DNA of 64,000 bases, taken from positions 930,001 through 994,000 of the forward strand of contig NZ_CP071955.1 of the NCBI RefSeq assembly GCF_017603965.1. The letters run 5' to 3'. Origin of the DNA: Xanthomonas fragariae. GTDB taxonomy: Bacteria > Pseudomonadota > Gammaproteobacteria > Xanthomonadales > Xanthomonadaceae. The notes beneath the pieces were generated by a model, which worked only from the letters and a program-made list of their open reading frames with translations, had not been told where the DNA came from and did no database searches. Within the stretch, counting starts at the first letter, position 1. Each line of letters opens with the position of its first letter. This document shows, piece after piece, positions 59,001 through 64,000 of this stretch. A program made the position numbers and the translations under genes.

Positions 59001-61173
59001 CCGCACAGCGCAGATCATGGCGATTTACCAGAATGTGATCCAGGACTTCACCGGGTTGCAGGTCAGCCTGTACGCGCAGGCCCCCGAGGTCCAGGCATGG
59101 GTGGCCGAGCGCGCGGTACTTGGAACCTACGAGGGCACGGACGCAACGCTGCGTAGCGAAGTGCTTCGGCAGCTGGATGCAGACGCGCCCGATCCTGCGG
59201 TGGTCGAGCGCCTGGTGCAGACCGCAGACGAGGACGTGGCCCACGCATTGCACGCGCCGGCCAAGCAGGTGGCCGAGTTGCTGCGGGCGCTGCTGCAGCA
59301 ATGGCGTGACGGCCGGGAAGAGCCGTTGCCGCTGCCCGGCTCCATGACGGAACTGCTACCGCATCTGGCGAACGCCTATGCGCAGGCCAGCAACACGCGC
59401 GCGCGCCTGCATGCACTGGTGGACAGGTATCCACGGCGCAAGCTGCGGTCGCGGTTGGGCTATACGCCAGACGATCTGCTCGGAAGCCTGCGCAACCTGT
59501 TGAGTATCGGTATCAAGGTCGGCACCGACGCATACAAATCCGACACGGCCACGCGCGAGTTCAGCGCCTGTGTCTCGTCACTCAAAAGCTTGTTGGGGCA
59601 TGCGCCCAGTCGGCACAGCGTGCCCTATACCAAAGGTGCCGGGGCCAAACTGGCGGCCGGTCGGCTTGAGGCGCAAGACACCTTGGAACTGCTGGAGCGT
59701 ATTCCCACACTGGCCGCGCGCGTGATGTTGCGGTGTAGCGAACACATCGTGGATGAGGGCCTGTGGCCTTCGTCGCAGCCGATGCCACCACTTACGGAGG
59801 AAATGCGCATGGAAGCCCGTGAACATGCGCGGCAACTTGCGCTGCGCGCGCAGCAGGAAGAGCCGGGCGTCAGTGCGCTGATGCGCAGGCTGGTGGATCA
59901 GGACCAGGGCCGCAGCCGCTTGGCGTTGTCCCACAAAAAGCTGCGATCGCCGCAGTCGCTGAGCGACGACATCCTGTTGCGGGCCCGCAAGCAGCAGTTG
60001 AGCGTGGAGGACGCTGCGCGTCAGATGAGCAGCGCGCTGCGATATACCGTGGAAGTCGATCCATCGGCACTGGCTGAGACGGTGCGCACCGCACTGGATA
60101 CGCTGCAGAAGCAAGGAATCAGGTGCATCGGGGTGCAAAACCACTTTGTGTCCAGCTCAACCTACAGCGGTGTCGTGGCCCAGCTGCGCATGCGCGAACA
60201 GGTCGAATTTCAGGTGGAATTCCATACACCGCAGAGCCTGCAGCTCAAGCTCAAGTTGCACGCGGACTACAAGCGTAGCCAGGCCGAACAGTTGGCGGAT
60301 CGACCCGATAACGCATCGCTTCAGACCTTCATCGAACGCATGCGAGAAGCCCGCGCGCAGGTGCCGTTGCCCCCCGGCGTCGAGCGCATCGTCGCTCATG
60401 CCGAACATGCGCCATTGCGGCGGCAAGCCACGGTCGGGCCATCGCGCATGGTCAACCAGCAGCTCCAAGGCGCCGCCGGGAAGCCGTCGACGCGATTGGC
60501 CACCCGGTTGCGCAACTTGGCGCTGGAGCGCGAAGAGCAGATCAACGCCGCCATCCGCGAGGTCGTGCCCGATACCGTCGGCGGGCCGAAGTTGCTCGTC
60601 AGCGAGCACGGCAAGAAAAGGGACTCGATCCGCAGCAAGATCGAGCGCAAGGTCGGTCAGCCCGAGACACCGCAACAGCAACTCAAGGCGGCAGCCAGCG
60701 TGTTGGACGTGTTGCGCTACGAGGTCGAAATCGAAGGGGACGCGTTCGCGGCGCAATGCACAGCGGTCCTGGAGGGCCTCGAACGAAAGGGCATGACCTT
60801 GCTGAAGGTAAAGAACGCATTCGTCGCACCGACGGACCCGGCCAATCCATACAAGGGCATCAATGCGGTTTTCATGGATGGTGTCGGGCAGGGCTTTGAA
60901 GTGCAATTCCATACTCCGCAGAGCAGGGAGGCAAAAAAGACATGCCATACGCAGTACAAGATGGCGCAACTCCTCCAAGCCAAGCAGGCCAAACAGCCGC
61001 TTACAGAGAAGGAGCAGGCACGCCTGGCGAAAGCCATTGACCAGTTCAGCACGACTTGGAGCCTGGTGCCGACGCCAGACGATGCTGTGGAAGTTGCGGC
61101 GCGATCGGCTTCCGAAGAGGTCCAGGCGCGACAGATGGCACTGTTGCAGCAGCGTCTGGATATCCCGCAGTGA
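53089..61173 (+). CDS. xopAD: Giant type III effector XopAD (SKWP repeat family)
   Basis: About 2,694 residues if started at ATG 53089 (MAWIKDAPVGGFRSIGNTRG), which gives a Ser/Gly/Thr-rich N-terminus expected for type III secretion; ATG 53041 and 52846 are alternatives. Residues ~40-130 are disordered and Gln/Arg/Ala-rich. Residues ~215-1230 hold about 20 helical repeats of ~42-46 residues around the core LAMLANGLGKL, the SKWP repeats. Residues ~1500-2000 carry motifs in RNA-dependent RNA polymerase order: DGCGFI (1650-1655), QGKTGILV (1739-1746), VGKSPFDKAN (1770-1779) and DADCDGD (acidic triad 1917, 1919, 1921). Two C-terminal domains (~2300-2420, ~2530-2660) resemble RelA/SpoT synthetase folds, each with an E-V/F-x-F-H-T-P motif. 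XopAD-family membership is firm; the enzymatic assignments are inference. It is delivered into plant cells in related strains. Confidence 0.88.
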   Translation: MAWIKDAPVGGFRSIGNTRGSSASNHLERGESSGASTSGAPAQQFDTQDEPAAGILGNLPPRGEGQQRRQHEVVPMDNARLRQPQRPAHAQPRQPQRAARAQLRPGAASSGPRVAHHAASRKFQFKASDYWACTSAKMLNAKKGGEWDCCAAIADEICNQSSQMWFHVSWIGLSTMATSLSQYPQFRLSKPGYVYRQALSRIGQCLADGHRDTHVNPLSMANLANALSKCVDLPNPHDDAGLATQIAQCTAGLERIANEINLIAAHVRRENNEEPRLQDFGAYELTQICNGLSKVLSKDLQTAAAAGEAMGVIARAIVLRGISAEGLSKLHPKDLAILAAGLGRLVAESDSRRSEVERAGDAGQRLRWAGASEDARAALAELGQELAQRVQMRGGLSKFNAQDLAMLANGIGKVAGDADVPGLSAVGGEMARRGSIPAGFDDFTIQGLAMVANGLSRPPTSGRNIAPGLVAVGGAVVQRAKNPRWAQDVQEQQLAMLANGLGKVAQDQASAAALAAVGEEIARRLVERSGGLSDFQCSSLAMLANGLAKLPGMQACANGLKAVGRELAQRIEVNGALPSFRHEELTMLAGALRIVAQDDPACETVLNALGEDVAQRAEELDGLSHYDAKQLAVLANGLSKLAEGGGASQSALSALGEEVAQRSAKHGDLAHFADQGLAMLANALGKLTQPEDALPGLSALAREVVRRRDPLDGWPGVTLQGLAMLANDLGKWVEDRDCAAGLIAVGEELLQRAAREAGSPPLSLVDMAMLARAFGKAVEGHDHAPIFLPLLTLLSRQVASRAGELDGLSALHGQHLAMLANGLGKLAENGGHVPGLNAIGREVARRGDTPDGLSDVASEHLAMLANGLGKLPDERDCSAGLVALGQEVVERAGRLSDISLLGLAILAQGLSKTNESDSGTDMQAALVVLGRELLRRARLPDGLSGLGANQLAMLSNALSKASAQRDSVDALLALDGEVARRAVHHDRLSDFNAQQLASVANGLSKAAEDVDRLPGLSALGQEVVRRSGSGSGLSGFSSQGLAMLVNGLAKIVGDPNARQAMATLGAEVARRIQSPGMAGEFNPQQLGMLANGLAKVADVHDGLAGLSAISREIVDRAEEPAGLSAFSQQTLGLLAGAFSRRETMADCIAGMQVIAERLGVGNHTYATFSPIGLAQLANALSRMSRWAESQGYESVETLMRGRLHALAVHLLQEPKRLAEFPMVELSILLKALAKAEQYDTLAALVEPALKRLQDLHGQGKAGGISMEANGSLCVGLLPLVRSKDPGLHRHRRKTLELLNRLQPDIAHEIELVLQQHACQAQDISAADHRGNARTVRKPGHSLYLTLKTYAAVARKWRWSELGGTPAHVNVRRAELGAWLRTVVQQAQPLLDAELGASSWAVRAMIESDEVSGALHQYLSRNAATVKAELARAGHTQARVRLDAVARQWNHPPAVPQAGAGVAPLPPRVDSFGRLIARSASETASPRYSLLTRLTGNMPVIEVELDGSPSSFQLERTVTHQGVPYCFNMFGGSALKLRASEFQGIQDRQARKKNRNPKLMGVRACDVLPDAPFMTLLTKLFPNKESFWYFQRLMRPSPPAGIAGLGPADHVLEGRFRMLFMPDLPDRLDAPAHPFKLQDQQGRAIAIQPYDGCGFIKASVAQRMPAYRRALGQEGGQPMKPIGHDRPSNLSLSALQYYAPNEAVAQEAVEALRERLPALQQKQELSGETLFRCAANGLIQGKTGILVASADDRAHLPEAKSSHWDGKDLLVGKSPFDKANMVVFEPERIGTEAEQDATAQFLGSCAALQYSYVGVEDAVQVPGEDAAPRRAESDRPWFGLKGIDIVVPDALWPAEYKDCDRVGPAKDVKVHSDWQHAKAPVQRDTAVDGRGAYIGTEVFAPGSLVALPLSTIERLDADCDGDPVQLFAGLPALSQHVRRDEQERQANPHPSFKPPKTHTPAIDPDTGAYDPSRTAQIMAIYQNVIQDFTGLQVSLYAQAPEVQAWVAERAVLGTYEGTDATLRSEVLRQLDADAPDPAVVERLVQTADEDVAHALHAPAKQVAELLRALLQQWRDGREEPLPLPGSMTELLPHLANAYAQASNTRARLHALVDRYPRRKLRSRLGYTPDDLLGSLRNLLSIGIKVGTDAYKSDTATREFSACVSSLKSLLGHAPSRHSVPYTKGAGAKLAAGRLEAQDTLELLERIPTLAARVMLRCSEHIVDEGLWPSSQPMPPLTEEMRMEAREHARQLALRAQQEEPGVSALMRRLVDQDQGRSRLALSHKKLRSPQSLSDDILLRARKQQLSVEDAARQMSSALRYTVEVDPSALAETVRTALDTLQKQGIRCIGVQNHFVSSSTYSGVVAQLRMREQVEFQVEFHTPQSLQLKLKLHADYKRSQAEQLADRPDNASLQTFIERMREARAQVPLPPGVERIVAHAEHAPLRRQATVGPSRMVNQQLQGAAGKPSTRLATRLRNLALEREEQINAAIREVVPDTVGGPKLLVSEHGKKRDSIRSKIERKVGQPETPQQQLKAAASVLDVLRYEVEIEGDAFAAQCTAVLEGLERKGMTLLKVKNAFVAPTDPANPYKGINAVFMDGVGQGFEVQFHTPQSREAKKTCHTQYKMAQLLQAKQAKQPLTEKEQARLAKAIDQFSTTWSLVPTPDDAVEVAARSASEEVQARQMALLQQRLDIPQ

Positions 61174-61216
61174 TGTGCTGAAAGGTGTTGCGTCGCCGTC
61201 GCCTGTTTCGCGTTCG

Positions 61217-61288
61217 TTGCCGATGGACGGCTTCAGCCAGGAATGCATCGACCAGCCCTTGGTCGAGCCGGAAGAAGAGCGCGGCAGC
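61217..61288 (+). pseudogene. Degenerate duplicate of the mdh 3' end
   Basis: Seventy-two bases align without gaps to 52519-52590 of mdh, with 59 identical by hand count. Translation LPMDGFSQECIDQPLVEPEE matches mdh [20 protein letters not shown]. It is followed, as in mdh, by an AAAACGCCGGG terminator arm. It is a remnant marking the right side of the xopAD insertion. Confidence 0.85.
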
Positions 61289-61305
61289 ATGCCAGCAAAT
61301 GAGTC

Positions 61306-61327
61306 GCGAAAACGCCGGGCATGGCCC
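61306..61327 (+). terminator. Left half of an IS-split terminator hairpin
   Basis: CGAAAACGCCGGGCATGGCCC on the left and GGGCATGGCCCGGCGTTTTCG at 62170-62190 on the right of the IS. Removing the IS and one TSD copy restores GAAAACGCCGGGC-ATG-GCCCGGCGTTTTC, a 13-bp perfect stem with T-rich tail. Confidence 0.8.
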
Positions 61328-61337
61328 GTAATGCTGT

Positions 61338-62100
61338 TCACTTAAGCGGAGCAGCCTTTCGATCTACCGGATAGCGGGTCTTCGAGATCTTCACCGTCCT
61401 TGGCCGCGTAGGCCTTGGACGGTGATCGAAGAACAGGCTCGCGATGCCTGAGCGAAGCTGGGATAGGCGTCTTCCTGTGGCGGAAGCCGGATTGGCTGCG
61501 GCCATCACGATGAGTTGCACTGCGATGTACTGGCAGACCGGTGTGAATCGGATGTCCGCAGGCGTTGTGCCAAACGCCACAGCTGCCTGACCGGCTTCAC
61601 GTCCAATGATGTTGTAAGCCAGCAGCAACCCCCAGACCTCCTGGTACACCAAGTCGATCTTCTTGCTGCGTAAGGTCGTTGCGTTGTGCTGCATCGAGCT
61701 TTTGATGTCGCGCAAACCCAGTTCGATTTCCCATCGCTGCTGGTAAAGCGTTGCGACAGACTTGGCGCTGTAAGTGGTGGCAGGCAGCGAGGTCAGTACC
61801 GACTTTCTTTTCCCCTGATGCAGATAGCTCACTTCACGCACGTCCCAGTGCGTGGGAAGCGCTGGATTGCGTTTTCTGGCCTGTGGCGAGAGATGGTGGA
61901 CCGGATCGGCACCCAGTCGCGCGCGCCTGACTGACGCCACTGCGCGCCAACAGATCTTCTGAGGCCAGCCCTTGTGCGCAGATGTTCAAACGACGTGCGA
62001 GCTCTTGCACCCACTCCACCGGAATATTCTGCGTAAAAGTGCTCAGGTCGGAGAAGTTGAACAGGTCGCCAAGGTCGAACAGCTGCTGTTGAAGGGACAC
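61338..62100 (-). pseudogene. IS4-family transposase remnant
   Basis: GTG 62100 starts SLQQQLFDLGDLFNFSDLST ... IPVEWVQELARRLN, the N-terminal region of IS4 transposases. After about residue 60 the frame is lost. The C-terminal third is in another frame from about 61940 and includes the YREK motif YQQRWEIELGLRDIKSSM and a Y..R...E......K spacing. Two of the three catalytic acidic residues (DD of DDE) were in the deleted centre, so it cannot be active. The stop lies inside the left inverted repeat. Confidence 0.85.
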
Positions 62101-62103
62101 AAA

Positions 62104-62137
62104 AAAATCCGATACCAGAGGTCTGGTATCGGATTTT
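62104..62137 (-). terminator. Perfect hairpin inside the right end of the IS4 element
   Basis: Sixteen-bp perfect stem AAAATCCGATACCAGA / TCTGGTATCGGATTTT with a 2-base loop, followed on the minus strand by seven T. It lies between the IS end and the transposase start and would stop transcription entering from outside, a feature known from IS10/IS50-type elements. Confidence 0.85.
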
Positions 62138-62189
62138 CGGTGACTATTTGCTTAAGTGAACAGCATTATGGGCATGGCCCGGCGTTTTC

Positions 62190-62669
62190 GTCTGTGCATC
62201 GCGTCCGTTAAGCGTTTCGATGTTTCACGTAACGACGTCGGCCTGCGCTGCCCAATCCGCGTGCGCCTAAGCCACTGCACAGAATGCATCACCGATGCGG
62301 CCTGCGGCTGGCTCAGGCCAGACCTTCCGCCTTCAATGCAGCCTGCACATCGGCATCGGCATCGGCATCGGTGTGGGCGTCTCCGGCAAGCCAAGTACGA
62401 CCCTGCCGATACGTATCGACGCCTTCGTACAGTGCGGGCCGGCACCACCGTGTGGACGCGCGCTGCGGCGGTCCAAGGCAACGCAAGATTCGTTTGCTTA
62501 GACGCAGCAATCGCGGCTTGTGCGTCCATGGGCTGCTGCATGCAGCCTATGCAATGCGTGAGACGTCTCGGCGCGTGTTTATCGATCATCAACGCCGTTG
62601 TAGCGCCGATGCATCGCAGACGCACTGGCCTCGTGCGCCCTGCGAGGGAGTCACTGCGACGCGCTGTGC
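62190..62669. other. Gene-free stretch with a (CATCGG)4 microsatellite
   Basis: No gene recognised in about 480 bp. Four perfect CATCGG units stand at 62348-62371. On the minus strand they read as Asp-Ala repeats in a short frame ending VQAALKAEGLA, which could be a gene remnant, but I cannot name it. Confidence 0.45.
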
Positions 62670-63131
62670 TCAGGAGGCGGTGCGCGGACGCAGCTTCTGT
62701 ACGCGATAGAACGTGTGGTTGCCAATGATGGCTACTTGATACGCATTGCGCCAGCTCGGGCTTGCAATCGCGCTTGCGGCAAAGTGACTTGCGCCCGGCA
62801 CGATTTCCTTGCGCTGCCCGATCGGCAATGCCCAGTTACGTTGCGCTGCCAGCGCCACATCCAATGCCTTGTTCCAGGCATCGTCATTTTTCAGCTGCGT
62901 GCCCGGTGACACGATCGTGGGCGCGAACTGCTTGCGCGCGGTGACCACCTGACACACCGAATCGCCCCACAAACCGCTATCAAGACGACGCAACGCAACT
63001 TCGGCAACGGCTTGTTGACCACGCAAGGTCTGGTCACGCGCTTCCAGGTACACGGTCGTACTCAAACACAGCGAATCCGCAGCCGGCTGCGGCAATACGT
63101 GCGACAGCCAAAGTATCCAAACAAGTTTCAT
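62670..63131 (-). CDS. SleB-type cell-wall hydrolase, exported
   Basis: A 153-residue protein with a short N-terminal signal (MKLVWILWLSHVLPQPAADS). A Hydrolase_2/SleB domain follows: LCLSTTVYLEARDQTLRGQQ (catalytic Glu in EAR), AVAEVALRRLDSGLWGDSVC, ARKQFAPTIVSPG, GASHFAA, and the end AIIGNHTFYRV. Related enzymes cut peptidoglycan glycan strands. The start ATG 63131 is preferred to one 14 codons upstream because it begins the signal. It lies alone next to the IS. Confidence 0.85.
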   Translation of the reverse strand: MKLVWILWLSHVLPQPAADSLCLSTTVYLEARDQTLRGQQAVAEVALRRLDSGLWGDSVCQVVTARKQFAPTIVSPGTQLKNDDAWNKALDVALAAQRNWALPIGQRKEIVPGASHFAASAIASPSWRNAYQVAIIGNHTFYRVQKLRPRTAS

Positions 63132-63532
63132 AGAACTCCTTGCTCCGTATGGGCCGATCCGCAGAGCATCCAAGGCGGATGCATCAGTGCAGAGGACTTG
63201 GCGTCATGGGGAGGCGGCCTGCCACGGGTCGCCCGGTCTTCGGCGTAAAGAAGAAACCGCCGCAGGTGCCCACCAGATGGGGTGGACCAAAAAGGTGACG
63301 CAAAGTAGACGGAAATCACATAATCGCGGCTGAATGCGCCAATTTTAAGCTTGCGATCGCTTGCAGCGTTTGGCGTTGCGTGACACCGCACCACGTAATG
63401 CAGCATTGAATCTGCGTCGCATCGATGCGGCGACGGTTGCCTTGCGCCGTATCAAAAACCACAGCGCCACGTATGGGCTTGCGGTGATGCAACGAAAGTG
63501 AGCTTCAACGCGCGACAGCACCACGTGGTGGC
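63132..63532. other. Intergenic region upstream of the SleB-type gene
   Basis: About 400 bp without a recognisable gene. The sequence from 63,290 to 63,350 is AT-richer than its surroundings and may contain promoters, but no clear hexamers are seen. Confidence 0.35.
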
Positions 63533-63557
63533 TGCTCGCTACGTTTTGTTAGCCGCT
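63533..63557 (+). repeat. Right-end fragment of the ~145-bp palindromic-ended repeat
   Basis: CTGCTCGCTACGTTTTGTTA then GCCGCTCT is identical to the right end of copy A. The left part is missing or too diverged to see. Confidence 0.8.
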
Positions 63558-63712
63558 CTGAATGGTATGCATGCGGCGTGGTGTCGGCCTATATGCCGCG
63601 GTGTCCGTGACGCAGATGACGTGGTGCTCCGTCGACGCGCAATAGTGCTTCTATGCATACCGTTAAAAGACATTTCGGTAGTGAGAAAGCAAGGGTTCCA
63701 ATCAGTTTCTCA

Positions 63713-64000
63713 TCATCGCGAACATGCAAAGGGGCCAGGTATTAACGTGCCGAAGCAATCAAAGATGCCGCGGCACGTGCGCTGCGGCGACAGGTGTTCC
63801 TTTTGCGAAGTTGCATGGCGCCACTGCGCCAGATACGGTGTCGGCTTGGCGAAGGTCGGTAGCGCCAGCGTCGCGATCACTGCCAGCGGCAACAGTTGAT
63901 CGCGCTGCCACAGCGATGCAGCGGTATGTGCGCCGGCTTTCAGCATCACTCCGATCGCCGTGCCGACCAACAAAGAACGTTTCGAAAAATGTCCTATAAC
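63713..64000 (-). other. Possible partial membrane-protein frame running off the window
   Basis: An open minus-strand frame from the window edge to a stop at 63713 (about 95 codons) includes a hydrophobic stretch (LLPLAVIATLALPTFAKP) after LLVGTAIGVMLKAGAH. No family is recognised. The 3' part (CFGTLIPGPFACSR) does not look protein-like. It may be a real gene fragment or a shadow. Confidence 0.25.

Larger units (their letters stand above)
61328..62169 (-). mobile_element. IS4-family element, internally deleted, 842 bp
   Basis: Ends are inverted repeats TAATGCTGTTCACTTAAGC, identical over 19 bases (61329-61347 and 62150-62168), close to the IS4 consensus end. An 11-bp target duplication GGGCATGGCCC flanks both sides (61317-61327, 62170-62180). 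The length is about half that of an intact IS4-type element because the central transposase region is missing. Confidence 0.88.

Noticed and set aside
57253..59301. Long antisense frame inside xopAD
   Set aside because: Complementary shadow of a high-GC gene with no start context or motif.
62300..62510. Short minus-strand frame with Asp-Ala repeat and tail VQAALKAEGLA
   Set aside because: The repeat is a simple CATCGG microsatellite and the rest has no recognisable domain.

Overview
The window is a high-GC gammaproteobacterial chromosome segment that reads as Xanthomonas. The reasons are a very large type III effector of the XopAD/SKWP repeat family, a plant-type class II DAHP synthase, a class I fructose-bisphosphate aldolase beside pgk and pyk, and cysNC/cysHIJ loci with xanthomonad-style neighbours. 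I cannot resolve the species from sequence alone.

Bases 1-21,400 hold central carbon metabolism with housekeeping genes between. In order: the 3' part of a dicarboxylate/amino-acid:cation symporter gene; tkt; an L,D-transpeptidase and M23 peptidase pair; a BlaI-type repressor followed by a frameshifted BlaR1/TonB gene and a frameshifted lipoprotein gene; modABC; an MBL-fold hydrolase; an S1/P1 nuclease; OmpW; gap; a small SmpA-like protein; pgk with an overlapping HAD phosphatase gene; pyk; class I fba; and a macro-domain protein. Transketolase, GAPDH, PGK, pyruvate kinase and aldolase together cover lower glycolysis and part of the pentose-phosphate pathway.

Bases 21,600-39,000 are a sulfur-assimilation region. 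cysK and cysG run divergently from the regulator gene cysB. cysJ-cysI-cysH run divergently from cysD-cysNC. Together they take sulfate through APS, PAPS, sulfite and sulfide to cysteine, with CysG making siroheme for CysI. Between the two halves lie a GAF histidine kinase and a DUF2946/TonB-receptor/PepSY set that looks like metal uptake.

Bases 39,000-52,700 hold an RND efflux pair, rlmB between two direct copies of a ~145-bp palindromic-ended repeat, a decayed IS3 element, aroG (class II), mscS, an amidase pseudogene, a DUF2127 gene, typA, ppiB and mdh.

Bases 52,700-64,000 are accessory. An 8-kb xopAD gene sits between mdh and a degenerate second copy of the mdh 3' end. The terminator after that second copy is split by an 842-bp internally deleted IS4-type element. 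A SleB-like hydrolase gene and a fragment at the window edge follow. Within XopAD I see about 20 OPR-like helical repeats, a set of motifs in the order found in eukaryotic-type RNA-dependent RNA polymerases (including DCDGD), and two tandem C-terminal RelA/SpoT-like domains. This is the most interesting observation in the window; it is inferred from motifs and not proven.
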